Of a stretch of 52,687 nucleotides of DNA, positions 18,285 to 27,392 are shown one piece after another. The translations under genes and the position numbers were made by a program. Within the stretch, counting starts at the first letter, position 1, and each line of letters opens with the position of its first letter. The DNA is from Bradyrhizobium sp. Leo170 (GTDB taxonomy: Bacteria; Pseudomonadota; Alphaproteobacteria; Rhizobiales; Xanthobacteraceae): assembly GCF_004296405.1 (NCBI RefSeq), contig NZ_PSRR01000016.1, positions 1 to 52,687 on the forward strand, in the 5' to 3' direction. The notes beneath the pieces are model-generated. The model was not told the DNA's origin and ran no database searches. It saw nothing but the letters and a program-made list of their open reading frames with translations.

Positions 18285-19400
18285 CTAGCTCGCGCGCCGC
18301 GATGGTTGTTCGTCTGCCCGAGAACGGGACACCTTGTCGCCCTCGATCGCCATCGCCTGCAACGTGTTCCGGTCGACCTTGCTCAGCGCATTGCGCGGCA
18401 AGGCGTCGAGCACGATGAGATGCTCAGGCACTTTGTAGGCGGCAAGCCTGGTCGCCACGTCGCTGAGGATGCCCGGAACGACTTTCTCGCTCTTTCCCTT
18501 TGCGAGCGAGATGAAACCGATCACGCGCTGTCCGAGCACGGCGTCCGGCACACCGACCACGGCCGCTTCCTTGACGGAAGGAAGGGCGGCGACCGCCTGC
18601 TCGATTTCGATAGGCGAGATGTTGGTGCCGCCGCGAATGATGATGTCCTTCTTGCGCGCGACGAACAGGAGTTCGCGCTGCCCCTCTCGCCGCACCAGGT
18701 CGCCGGTGCGATACCAGCCGTCCTTCAGGCTGTCCGCCGTCGCCCTCAAATCGTTCCAGTAGCCGACGAACAGATTCGGACCGCGGACCAGGAGCTCGCC
18801 GGGCTCGCCATCGACGACATCGTTGCCATCGTCGTCGACCACCCGGACTTCCGCCGGCCTCGTGATCCTCATTACGGGACCGGGCCGCAGAGCGTAGCCG
18901 AGATTGCCGACGGCTTCCGTCGCCGCCCAGACGTTATAGAGCGGAGCACCGAAAGCGGCCGTGACCTGTTGCTGCAGCTCCACCGGACAGGAATCGCCTC
19001 CGGTCAGGCAATAGCGCAGCGACTTCAGGTTGCGCGGCCGGGCGCGCTGGCGCTCAAGCAGCGCGGCATATTGAGCGGGAAAACCGATTTGCAAGGTACA
19101 ACGGTACTTCTCGATCGCATCGAGCACGGTGTCGGCGTCGAAGCTCTCGATCAGCACGAACGGAGTGCCGCTATAGATACACACCGAGAAAACGGCAGTC
19201 CCGCTCATATGCGCCAGGGGCAAGGGCATGGCGATGCCGTCCTGTCCCGCAAGTTCCCAATTGTTCCTCATGAGGTCCACCGATTCCGCCAGGCTGGACG
19301 CGGTGTGAATGACGAACTTGGGTTCGCCGGTCGTGCCTGACGTGGTGATGAGCACCGCAGGTCGATTGTAAGCAATTGGCGGAACAGGCCGGCAGGACGC
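18285..19400 (-). pseudogene. AMP-forming acyl-CoA synthetase, 5'-truncated
   Basis: The frame contains the core of an ANL-superfamily ligase. The nucleotide-binding loop TTSGTTGEPK comes at its very beginning, followed by LPLAHMSG, the YNVWAATEAVG block, GWYRTGDLV and the C-terminal KKDIIIRGGTNISP with the catalytic-lysine region LPRNALSKVDR. Intact enzymes are 500 residues or more, with about 150 residues before the TSGTTG loop. Here the same frame is open only to 19400, a stop follows, and no front part is found in other frames. The AMP nucleosidase gene starts 123 bp further on. I read it as the 3' two thirds of a gene cut by a rearrangement. Confidence 0.65.
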
Positions 19401-19523
19401 TCAATTGCGCGTGACCTTTGCGATCGCAGCGCAAGCCGTGCCGCCAAGCGGCGGAGGCGCTTTGCGCAACTCGCGCCAGCGATCCCCCTTTCTTGCTCCC
19501 GAGAATCTGCCATAGTAACGACA

Positions 19524-21020
19524 ATGTGCTCCGCCCTCACCATGCTGACCCCGCCGCGGATTACAACCGAAGCGTTCACGGACGCCGCTGCAGCGGTTGC
19601 CCGCCTGGAAGAGATTTACGAACGTAATACCGGCTTCCTGCGGGAACACTTCGAGGCCTACGCCAATGGCGGGCCGCTCGCGGCGCGCGTGCGCGCCAAC
19701 TATCCGTTCGTGCGCATTGCGACCTCGACCTATGTGCGGGTCGATTCGCGCCTCGCTTACGGCTTCGTCGCAAGGCCGGGGGTGTATGAAACCACGGTGA
19801 CGAGACCGGACCTGTTCCGCACCTACCTCACCGAGCAGATCGCACGATTGATCGACAATCATGGCGTACCGGTGGAAGTCGGCGAGTCGAACGAGCCGAT
19901 CCCGATTCATTTCGCCTATCGTCGCGACATCAACATCGAAGCCGCACTCACTCCCGGCGACAAATCGAACGTGATGCGATCGCTGCGCGATCTCTTCGAT
20001 GTGCCTGACCTGGCCGCCATCGACGACGCGATCGCCAATGACACGCTCGAGCTTGCGCCCGGCGCTCCCGAGCCGCTGGCGTTGTTCCGCGCGGCGCGCA
20101 TCGATTATTCGTTGCGCCGGCTTTATCACTACACCGGCACGGATCCGGAGCACTTCCAGAACTTCGTGATCTTCACCAACTACCAGTTCTACATCGATGC
20201 GTTCGCCGAGTTGAGCCAGAAGCGTCTGGCTTCAGGCCAGATCGGCCCAGACGCCTTCGTCGGCCCGGGGAACGTGATCACGCGCAATACGCGCCTTGGC
20301 GGCGGTACGACCGGGATCGCTCCGGAGCGCATGCCGCAGATGCCGGCCTTTCATTCGGTCGAGGCCGGCTATCGGGGCATCACCCTGATCAACATCGGGA
20401 CCGGTCCGTCCAATGCACGGAACATCACCGACCATGTCGCGGTGCTGCGGCCGCACGCCTGGTTGATGCTGGGACACTGCGCCGGTCTCAGGAATACGCA
20501 GCGGCTCGGAGACTACGTGCTCGCGCATGGCTATGTGCGCGAGGATCACGTGCTCGACCATGAGCTGCCGCTTTGGGTGCCGATACCGGCGCTGGCCGAG
20601 ATGCAGGTCGCGCTCGAGGAAGCGGTGGGTGAAGTGACCGGGCTCGAAGGCTTCGAACTGAAACGGTTGATGCGCACGGGAACGGTCGCAAGCGTGGACA
20701 ATCGCAACTGGGAGATCGGCGATCGCTCGGTCATTCGGCGTCTGTCGCAATCGCGCGCGATCGCCCTCGACATGGAATCGGCGGCGATCGCCGCCAACGG
20801 CTTTCGTTTCCGCGTTCCCTACGGCACGCTGCTGTGCGTGTCGGACAAGCCTCTCCATGGCGAGATCAAACTCGCGGGCATGGCAAGCGAGTTCTATCGG
20901 CAGCGCGTCGGCCAGCATCTTGAGATCGGCCTGAAGGCGCTCGAGAGATTGCGGGAGCAACAATTGGAGCGCCTGCATTCGCGCAAGCTCCGGAGTTTCG
21001 CCGAGGTCGCGTTTCAGTAA
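19524..21020 (+). CDS. amn: AMP nucleosidase
   Basis: 498 residues, close to E. coli Amn (484). The N-terminal Amn domain has ETTVTRPDLFRTYLTEQI, and the C-terminal phosphorylase-fold domain has NITDHVAVLRPHAWLMLGHC and the catalytic region RAIALDMESAAIAANGFRFR. It hydrolyses AMP to adenine and ribose 5-phosphate in the cytoplasm and so helps set adenylate levels. The start may be 19524 or the ATG at 19542; neither has a strong ribosome-binding site. It is a single gene between a broken ligase gene and a convergent hydrolase. Confidence 0.92.
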   Translation: MCSALTMLTPPRITTEAFTDAAAAVARLEEIYERNTGFLREHFEAYANGGPLAARVRANYPFVRIATSTYVRVDSRLAYGFVARPGVYETTVTRPDLFRTYLTEQIARLIDNHGVPVEVGESNEPIPIHFAYRRDINIEAALTPGDKSNVMRSLRDLFDVPDLAAIDDAIANDTLELAPGAPEPLALFRAARIDYSLRRLYHYTGTDPEHFQNFVIFTNYQFYIDAFAELSQKRLASGQIGPDAFVGPGNVITRNTRLGGGTTGIAPERMPQMPAFHSVEAGYRGITLINIGTGPSNARNITDHVAVLRPHAWLMLGHCAGLRNTQRLGDYVLAHGYVREDHVLDHELPLWVPIPALAEMQVALEEAVGEVTGLEGFELKRLMRTGTVASVDNRNWEIGDRSVIRRLSQSRAIALDMESAAIAANGFRFRVPYGTLLCVSDKPLHGEIKLAGMASEFYRQRVGQHLEIGLKALERLREQQLERLHSRKLRSFAEVAFQ

Positions 21021-21059
21021 CGCGTTAGATTTCGCGCCGCTTGTCCACGTCATCAAGCT

Positions 21060-22019
21060 TCAACCCACCAGGAATGTCTCCAGCTTCTCGCAGAAGAAAT
21101 CCGGAACCTCCTCGGCAACGAAATGACCGCTATCCTCCGCGACGACACTCGTGAGATCGGCAGCCTGACCGCGCAAGGATTCGGCGAGCTTGTCGCCGAC
21201 GCCATAACGCCCGGTGATGGTCATCACAGGTGGCGTCAGCTTGCGTCCGCGCAACGCCTCGGCGAACCGCGCATCCTGGCGCAGCGCTCGATAGTAGTTG
21301 AACCCGGCTGTCATTCCGCCGGGGCGGGCGTAATGATAGGCGAACTCTGATTTGGCATCCTCGGAAATGGCCATCTTGTTGTGCGACCAGGCCCGAATCT
21401 GCGCGCGGATGTAGTCGCGCTCTCGACCCATGGTCAGCATCTCCGGAAACTCCGACGCCATGTGAAATCCATAGTGCCAGGCTCCACCGCGCAGGGCGTC
21501 CAAATTCTCGGTTCCCGGAAGCAGGCAGTCGACGAGTACCAGCCTGGAAACGGCTTGCGGGTAAAGGTGGGCGAGGACATAGGCCGCCTTGCCGCCCATA
21601 TCGTGACCGACCACGTGGGCTGGAGCGGGTCCCAAGTGAGCGATCAATGCGCGTATGTCCTCGGCAATCGTCTGCTTGTCGTATCCAGCGTCGGTGCGTT
21701 CCGATAATCCGGACCCACGCAGGTCAGCCGCAACCACGGTGAACTTCCTGGCCAGTCGCGGCATGATGCCGCGCCAAGCAAACCAAGTCTCGGGCCACCC
21801 GTGCAGCAAAACGAGGACAGGGCCGGATCCCATGGCAACGTAGTGCATGCGGATGCCATTCACATCGACGAAACGACTAGACATCCCGGCCGGTATCTTA
21901 GTGGGCTCCGCGCTATCGAGCTTCTCTTGAGCAGAGACGGACCGCAGTCCCGTCGCGGCCGCGCCCGCGAGCAGTATCTGTGATCCTCCGAACAACAGCG
22001 ATCGCCGGTCGAGCTCCAT
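21060..22019 (-). CDS. Exported alpha/beta hydrolase, epoxide-hydrolase-like
   Basis: 319 residues from the ATG at 22017-22019, preceded by GAGG 7 bases upstream. The N-terminus has a twin-arginine signal (LDRRSLLFGG, then a hydrophobic stretch to SAQ), so it is exported folded. The fold motifs are LVLLHGWPETWFAWRG with the HGxP oxyanion motif, the nucleophile elbow VVGHDMGGKAA with Asp in place of Ser, and a late SGHFVAEE histidine. Asp at the elbow with HGxP is typical of epoxide hydrolases and haloalkane dehalogenases. The substrate is unknown. It diverges from a LysR gene that probably controls it. Confidence 0.85.
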   Translation of the reverse strand: MELDRRSLLFGGSQILLAGAAATGLRSVSAQEKLDSAEPTKIPAGMSSRFVDVNGIRMHYVAMGSGPVLVLLHGWPETWFAWRGIMPRLARKFTVVAADLRGSGLSERTDAGYDKQTIAEDIRALIAHLGPAPAHVVGHDMGGKAAYVLAHLYPQAVSRLVLVDCLLPGTENLDALRGGAWHYGFHMASEFPEMLTMGRERDYIRAQIRAWSHNKMAISEDAKSEFAYHYARPGGMTAGFNYYRALRQDARFAEALRGRKLTPPVMTITGRYGVGDKLAESLRGQAADLTSVVAEDSGHFVAEEVPDFFCEKLETFLVG

Positions 22020-22104
22020 CGTGCACCTCATCTTGGCCGAGTTCTTGCGCGGAATGTTCATCATGGACCGCACCGCGTCTATCCGCTATGAGCGAATGAT
22101 CTGC

Positions 22105-22119
22105 ATAACCAGGTGTTAT
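22105..22119 (+). promoter_or_regulatory. Candidate LysR-type binding dyad
   Basis: A perfect interrupted palindrome ATAACcaggtGTTAT with the T-N11-A layout of LysR-type sites. It ends 2 bases before the LysR start codon, in the 102-bp divergent spacer with the hydrolase gene. Occupancy would block the start region and so suit autorepression. Confidence 0.5.
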
Positions 22120-22121
22120 GA

Positions 22122-23024
22122 ATGGATCTGACCGCCGCCCTTCGTGCTTTCGTGCGCACTGTCGAGCGCGGCTCCATCACCGCCGCTGCCCGTGACCTGG
22201 GCGTCTCACAGCCCGCGGTGAGCAAGCTGTTGCGTAACCTTGAGCAGCACGCCGGTGCGCGCCTGCTCGAGCGGACCGCGCGCGCGGTGCGCCCAACCCC
22301 GCAAGGCCTGATGCTCTATGAAGCAGGCGGAACCTCTCTGGCAGCCATCGATGCGGCGGTGGAGATGGTACGCCGTGATATGGGCGAAGTCGGTGGCAAG
22401 CTGCGCATTCACGGCCCTGTCTGCCTTGGTGAAAGCCATCTGCACCGCATCGTCATGGACTTCCAAAAGCAGCACCCGACCGTATCGATCGACCTCACGC
22501 TGGAAAACAGGGCGGCCGACCTCGTGCATGAAGACATTGACCTGGCGGTTCGCATCGGACGCCCGATGGACCAAAGTACCGTCCTGCGCAAGGTGGGCCT
22601 CATCAAGCGCATCCTGGTTGCGACACCTGAGTACATAGCAGAGCATGGACCGGTCCGGCGCTGCCAGGCACTGACGGACCATGCGCTCGTTGTCACTGAC
22701 GCGGTGCTATCTCGTCGAGGAACACTGACGCTCTCCAACGGCGCCAGAACCATCGAAGTGCCAGTCCAGCCCGTGCTGAAGACCAACAACGCACGGGTCC
22801 TTATTGCGGCCTTGCTGGCGGGCCGCGGCCTGGGTCCGGTACAGCTTCCATTGGTGACGGAAGAACTGCGTGCGCGACGTCTGGTGCAGGTGCTGCCGCA
22901 GTACGAGATTCGAGCGAGCGAACTCTACGTCGCTTATCCGACGTCGCGCTTCCTAAGACCTGCAGTGCGCGCCTTCATCGACTTCGTGGTACCCGCGCTG
23001 CGCGCTGTCGAGGGTATCACGTGA
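22122..23024 (+). CDS. LysR-family transcriptional regulator
   Basis: 300 residues. The N-terminal winged helix-turn-helix (FVRTVERGSITAAARDLGVS, QPAVSKLLRNLEQHAGARLL) is followed by a periplasmic-binding-protein-like effector domain (about 88-295, with LVHEDIDLAVRIGRPMDQS). It most resembles the LysR group with short, polar effector pockets often found beside oxidoreductases and hydrolases. The inducer is unknown. The divergent position relative to the exported hydrolase, with the dyad at 22105-22119, suggests it controls that gene and itself. Confidence 0.92.
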   Translation: MDLTAALRAFVRTVERGSITAAARDLGVSQPAVSKLLRNLEQHAGARLLERTARAVRPTPQGLMLYEAGGTSLAAIDAAVEMVRRDMGEVGGKLRIHGPVCLGESHLHRIVMDFQKQHPTVSIDLTLENRAADLVHEDIDLAVRIGRPMDQSTVLRKVGLIKRILVATPEYIAEHGPVRRCQALTDHALVVTDAVLSRRGTLTLSNGARTIEVPVQPVLKTNNARVLIAALLAGRGLGPVQLPLVTEELRARRLVQVLPQYEIRASELYVAYPTSRFLRPAVRAFIDFVVPALRAVEGIT

Positions 23025-23242
23025 GCGCGCTCTTCCCATGAAGGCGGCTGAAAAGGGGAGCGAGGGAGGTTTTCCGCGGAATGTCGGCCGATCCTTCTTG
23101 GTGCTTCCCTCGCTGCGCCGAGTGGCGGTGAGAGATTCTCACCGACAGCGGCACATGGGATGCGGAGGAACATCCACCTCCGGCCTGAGTTACAGTCGCA
23201 GAGGGAACGCAGCGTGGCCCTTTCTCCTGCCGAGGACTGATC

Positions 23243-24562
23243 ATGACGGGCGGACGAGCGCAGATCAGCGACGTCAACATCGGTCCGCATCATCTCGCCG
23301 GCATACTGGACGCGCCCGAGGGCGCGACTGCCATCGTGATCTTCGCGCATGGCAGCGGCAGCGGCCGCAACAGCCCGCGCAACAATCAGGTGGCCGCGGG
23401 CTTGCGCGAGGCTGGTTTTGCCACCCTGCTGCTCGATCTCCTCAGCGAGCAGGAAGACCGCAACCGCGGCAACGTTTTCGATATCGGTCTGCTGGCGTCA
23501 CGCCTCGCCGAGGCCTCGGACTGGGTTCGTGCCAGGCCCGAATTCGCAACCCTTCCCGTCGGCTATTTCGGCGCAAGCACGGGGGCCGCGGCCGCACTTG
23601 TCGCCGCCGCCGAACGACAGAATGTCGGCGCAGTGGTCTCGCGCGGCGGACGGCCCGATCTCGCCGGCGAGGCGCTGCGCGCCGTCACCGCGCCGACGCT
23701 GTTGATCGTGGGCGGCGCCGACCTGCCGGTCATTCCGCTCAACCGAGCGGCCTTCGCCGCGCTTTCCTGCGAGAAGGATTTGGTCGTCGTGCCGCGAGCC
23801 AGTCATTTGTTTGAAGAGCCCGGCGCGCTCGAGGAGGTCATCGAGCATGCCAAACGCTGGTTCCGCCGTTTCCTGTCATCGCCGCTGACGGGAACCTGCG
23901 ACGAGCGCATTTTCGCCGACCGGCGCGAGGCCGGACGCCGGCTCGTGCCGACGCTCATGAAGTTCAAGAACGACAACCCGGTGGTGCTGGCACTGCCGCG
24001 CGGCGGCGTGCCGGTCGCATTCGAGGTCGCGCAGGCGCTGAACGCGCCGCTCGATGTCGTGCTGGTACGCAAGATCGGTGCGCCCGGTCATCAAGAGCTC
24101 GGACTCGGCGCGGTGGTCGACGGTCCCAAGCCGCAGGTGGTGATGAACGACGAGATCGTTCGCGCCATCGAGCCTGGCGCGGGCTATCTCAAGGCGGAGA
24201 CATCCCGCCAGCTCGCCGAGATCGAGCGGCGGCGGCGCCTCTATCGCGACAGCGAGCCACCCGTCGACATTGCCGGCCGCACCGTGATCGTGATCGACGA
24301 CGGCATCGCGACCGGTGGAACGATGAGGGCCGTGCTCAAGGCGCTCTCCAGGGCAGGTGCGCGCCGGCTCGTGCTCGCGGTGCCGGTCGCTCCGACCGAA
24401 ACGCTTGTGAGCCTGAAGGCGGAGGCGGACGACATCATTTGCCTGATGACTCCTGAGTCGTTCTTCGCAGTCGGCATGCACTACCGGGATTTCAACCAGA
24501 TCTCGGATCGGGAAGTGGTGGAGCTGCTGCGCCGCGCCAAGGGAAATGGCGGCCGTGCGTGA
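23243..24562 (+). CDS. Dienelactone-hydrolase-like / phosphoribosyltransferase fusion
   Basis: 439 residues in two domains. Residues 1-210 form an alpha/beta hydrolase with IVIFAHGSGSGRNSPRNNQV, an elbow YFGASTGAAAA (Ser within GASTG) and a final histidine in PRASHLFEEPG. Residues about 222-430 form a type I phosphoribosyltransferase with a loop LALPRGGVPVAFEVA and the PRPP-binding motif VIVIDDGIATGGTM. The fusion exists in other alphaproteobacteria as far as I recall, but its reaction is not known. It ends 43 bp from the convergent BMC-H gene and is not clearly part of that locus. GAGG precedes the ATG. Confidence 0.85.
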   Translation: MTGGRAQISDVNIGPHHLAGILDAPEGATAIVIFAHGSGSGRNSPRNNQVAAGLREAGFATLLLDLLSEQEDRNRGNVFDIGLLASRLAEASDWVRARPEFATLPVGYFGASTGAAAALVAAAERQNVGAVVSRGGRPDLAGEALRAVTAPTLLIVGGADLPVIPLNRAAFAALSCEKDLVVVPRASHLFEEPGALEEVIEHAKRWFRRFLSSPLTGTCDERIFADRREAGRRLVPTLMKFKNDNPVVLALPRGGVPVAFEVAQALNAPLDVVLVRKIGAPGHQELGLGAVVDGPKPQVVMNDEIVRAIEPGAGYLKAETSRQLAEIERRRRLYRDSEPPVDIAGRTVIVIDDGIATGGTMRAVLKALSRAGARRLVLAVPVAPTETLVSLKAEADDIICLMTPESFFAVGMHYRDFNQISDREVVELLRRAKGNGGRA

Positions 24563-24605
24563 GCGTCCGTATCGGGCGTGCCGTCAAGTTCAGGAAAGGT
24601 GCGCC

Positions 24606-24890
24606 CTATCGAACCGGTGGTCTCTCCAGGATATCCTCCATCCCGTCGTGTGGACGCGGGATGACATGTGTGGAAACGACCTTTCCGATCTGGCTCGCAG
24701 CCGCCGCGCCGGCATCGACGGCGGCCTTCACCGCTCCAACGTCACCCTGCACGATGATCGATATGAGCCCGCCGCCAGGCTGCTGCCGGGTGACGAGCTT
24801 GACATTGGCCGCCTTGACCATGGCGTCGGCGGCCTGGATGGCGGCCACCAATCCTCGCGTCTCGACCAAACCAAGAGCCTGCAACGCCAT
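24606..24890 (-). CDS. BMC-H shell protein (second paralogue)
   Basis: 94 residues forming one BMC domain: [20 protein letters not shown], then [20 protein letters not shown] and the conserved STHVIPRPH end with a short tail. Such proteins form hexagonal hexamers that tile microcompartment facets. The central pore loop reads QQPGGGLIS, so the position that is Ser in PduA-type GSG pores is Gly. It is about 70 percent identical to the BMC-H at 32509-32808 but has a different tail ([11 protein letters not shown]). It is the last gene of the leftward operon, starting 3 bases after the dikinase stop, with AAGGAG overlapping that stop. Confidence 0.95.
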   Translation of the reverse strand: MALQALGLVETRGLVAAIQAADAMVKAANVKLVTRQQPGGGLISIIVQGDVGAVKAAVDAGAAAASQIGKVVSTHVIPRPHDGMEDILERPPVR

Positions 24891-24893
24891 GGC

Positions 24894-27392
24894 TTACTCC
24901 TTCTGCAAGCGTCCGAGCGAAAAGCGGACTTCGTCGCGCCGTCCTACCGGGACCGAGAAGCGGCGGAATCCGATGCGATGAAGCTCGACCAGCAGTTCAG
25001 GCGGCACTGTGCTGCCCTCAATCCCTAAGGAAGCGCCCCGCTCTGCAGCCATGGCGGCTGCCGACAGCAGGTTCGCCACATAGGGCGGAAGGCGCCGGAA
25101 AGGATTCGCTCGAATGAGCTTTTCGTTCGCGTACTGGTCCAGCACATCCAACGATTGCTGCACTTCAATCGGGAGACCACACACCGTGCGGACGATATCC
25201 CCGGCGTCGACCCAGATCGGCGCGCCGGTCTCCGTGATCTGAACGATGTCGTCAAGCGCCATCACGTTCTGGATCATGGCGCCCGCACGCAGCCCCGCCT
25301 GTTCGGCTTCGCGCTGGAAAGTCGCAAATTCCGAGCAAGCTGAGATGCCGCCGATCAGCACGGCAGCGCCTTCGTGCCTGGCCCTTTCTGCCGCGGCCGA
25401 TATTCCCAGCAGAATCGCGCGCAGATAGGTCATGGAGCCGAGAGGCAGGAAGAAGCCCGGCGGCAGCTCCTGCCAATTCTCGATCAAGCGCCGCGCGCGG
25501 TCCGAGCTCACGCGGGGCAGCCGAAACTGCAGCACGCGTCCCGAAGCTCCCGCAAGCGCCGGGGCACAGGCCTCGCACACGATCGCACGGATCTCCTCCG
25601 CTATGCCGCGCGGCGGATTAGGCGGACCGGCGGCAACCGTCAATTCGACAAATCGGCCGATGCGGCCATTCGCAATGATGAGGTCGGTCACGCTGACGAC
25701 GCTGCCGCTCGGGACACCCGCCTCAGTCGATTCGATCAGTTCGTCGCTCGATTTGGGCGAGATCCAGACCGACGCTTCGGACCTCTCATCCGCCCATTCA
25801 AGAATGCGCCTGAGGGCGGGCAGGCCCGCGCCGGCAGCCTTCAGCTTGACCGCACCCGCAAACACCTTTCCGGTGCTTCCATCCATCGAGACTTGATCGC
25901 CCTCATGGTAGGTCCGGCCGGCGATCGAGAACGTCTTGCGCTTGAGGTCGATATCGATGGCGTCGCAACCGACAATGCAGGGCCGGTCGAGCGCGCGGGA
26001 AACCACGGCGGCATGACTGAGCGCCCCGCCTCGCGCAGTGATGATCCCGCCCGCGGCAAGCATTCCCCTGATGTCCTGCGGGCTCGTCGTCGGACGCAGG
26101 AGAATGACGGCCTCACCGGCCAAGGCCCTGTCGGCCGCGCGATCGGCGTCAAGGATAACGGCCCCGTGGGCGTGTCCTGGCGACGACCCGAGTCCCTGCG
26201 TCAGCAAGGCGGCCTTTGCGAGATCCGCCTCGTCGAAAGACGGTCGCGACACCTTTCTGACCTGCTCAGACGTAATCCGCGCCAGCGCCGCCTGTCTCTC
26301 AATGACTCCTTCCGCAACCAGATCCTCCGCTATCCTGATAGCGGCGGCCGCGGTTCGCTTCGCTGGTCTCACCTGCAGGAAATATAGCTGTCCGGATTCG
26401 ACCGTGAATTCGATGTCCACGGCATCCGCATAGAGCCGTTCGAGTGTCTCACTGTGCCGCTCGAAGGCTTGCCGCAGGCCGGCGTCAAGCGCGCTCGCTT
26501 CGGACAGATCGATCGGCGTATGCGTTCCAGATACCAGGTCTTCTCCCTGCCGGCCGATGAGATACTCGCCATAAAGGGCTTTGTTGCCATCGTTCGGATT
26601 GCGGGTGAACGCCACGCCAGACCCGGAGTTTTCATCCGCATTTCCGAAGACCATGGCCTGAACCGTCACCGCGGTGCCGAGATCATCGGAGATTCCATGG
26701 TGCTTCCGGTAAGCCTTCGCCCGCGCGCTATCCCAGGACCGGAAGACGGCTTCCACGGCTTGCTCGAGTTGCCGGCACGGATCGGCGCTCGCCGTCTCAC
26801 CTGCCGATTCAATCTGATCGAGAATGCAGCGTTCCAGGTTCTCGAAGGAGGCAAGCGTGAGATCGTTCCGCGCCATAGACTCCGCGTCTTTCACGGACTG
26901 CATCAGCTCGGATGGATCGATCCCCAACACGATGTCGGCGAACATCCGCCAGAACCGCAGCCAGGTGTCGAGCGCAAAGCCGCTTCCTCCGGGACCGCCC
27001 GCGAGCGCGAACGCCGACGCGGATGTCAGCCCGAGATTGAGAACGGTATCCATCATTCCGGGCATGCTGACCGGCGCCCCAGAGCGGACCGAGACGAGCA
27101 AGGGATGAACTCTGCCGGCAAATGAACGGCCAGACTGGTTTTCCAGAGCGCGGATCGCATCGTGGATCTCGGATAGGAGGCGTTGGTCGATCTTTCCGCC
27201 ATTGGTCCGAAACTGATGGAAGCCATCGACGCCAATGACGAACGCGGGAGGAATGGGTATTCCCGCACGCGCCATCTTTGCCAGCCCGCTTGCCTTGCCT
27301 CCGAACCGCAGCGCGTCCTCGACGTCCCTGTCCGTCACTTCCCGAACGAAGCTGTCATCCATCACATTCGCCATCACACGCAATTGCATCAT
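24894..27392 (-). CDS. Pyruvate-phosphate-dikinase homologue with altered acceptor domain
   Basis: 832 residues. The N-terminal ATP-grasp domain (1-345) closely follows PPDK: FGGKASGLAKMARAGIPIPP, SVRSGAPVSMPGMMDTVLNL, SGSGVAFTRNPNDGNKALYG. The swivelling domain (about 395-510) has ARGGALSHAAVVSRA with the phospho-accepting His460. The C-terminal barrel (about 540-832) is strongly diverged: the GLCRTEHMF block of true PPDK is absent, and the position of the catalytic Cys (GICGEHGG in PPDK) reads GIEGSTVPP, with Glu792. It should therefore still make phosphohistidine from ATP but not convert pyruvate to PEP in the standard way. The start overlaps the upstream stop by 4 bases. I infer that it phosphorylates the locus's own substrate or a partner protein. 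Confidence 0.9.
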   Translation of the reverse strand: MMQLRVMANVMDDSFVREVTDRDVEDALRFGGKASGLAKMARAGIPIPPAFVIGVDGFHQFRTNGGKIDQRLLSEIHDAIRALENQSGRSFAGRVHPLLVSVRSGAPVSMPGMMDTVLNLGLTSASAFALAGGPGGSGFALDTWLRFWRMFADIVLGIDPSELMQSVKDAESMARNDLTLASFENLERCILDQIESAGETASADPCRQLEQAVEAVFRSWDSARAKAYRKHHGISDDLGTAVTVQAMVFGNADENSGSGVAFTRNPNDGNKALYGEYLIGRQGEDLVSGTHTPIDLSEASALDAGLRQAFERHSETLERLYADAVDIEFTVESGQLYFLQVRPAKRTAAAAIRIAEDLVAEGVIERQAALARITSEQVRKVSRPSFDEADLAKAALLTQGLGSSPGHAHGAVILDADRAADRALAGEAVILLRPTTSPQDIRGMLAAGGIITARGGALSHAAVVSRALDRPCIVGCDAIDIDLKRKTFSIAGRTYHEGDQVSMDGSTGKVFAGAVKLKAAGAGLPALRRILEWADERSEASVWISPKSSDELIESTEAGVPSGSVVSVTDLIIANGRIGRFVELTVAAGPPNPPRGIAEEIRAIVCEACAPALAGASGRVLQFRLPRVSSDRARRLIENWQELPPGFFLPLGSMTYLRAILLGISAAAERARHEGAAVLIGGISACSEFATFQREAEQAGLRAGAMIQNVMALDDIVQITETGAPIWVDAGDIVRTVCGLPIEVQQSLDVLDQYANEKLIRANPFRRLPPYVANLLSAAAMAAERGASLGIEGSTVPPELLVELHRIGFRRFSVPVGRRDEVRFSLGRLQKE

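Noticed and set aside
25374..26387. Long plus-strand frame of 337 codons opposite the dikinase gene
   Set aside because: Arg/Asp-rich antisense shadow of a well-supported gene; no ribosome-binding site or family.
24894..27392. Plain housekeeping pyruvate phosphate dikinase that happens to sit here
   Set aside because: It is coupled to BMC-locus genes on both sides and lacks the catalytic Cys and PEP-binding block of true PPDK.
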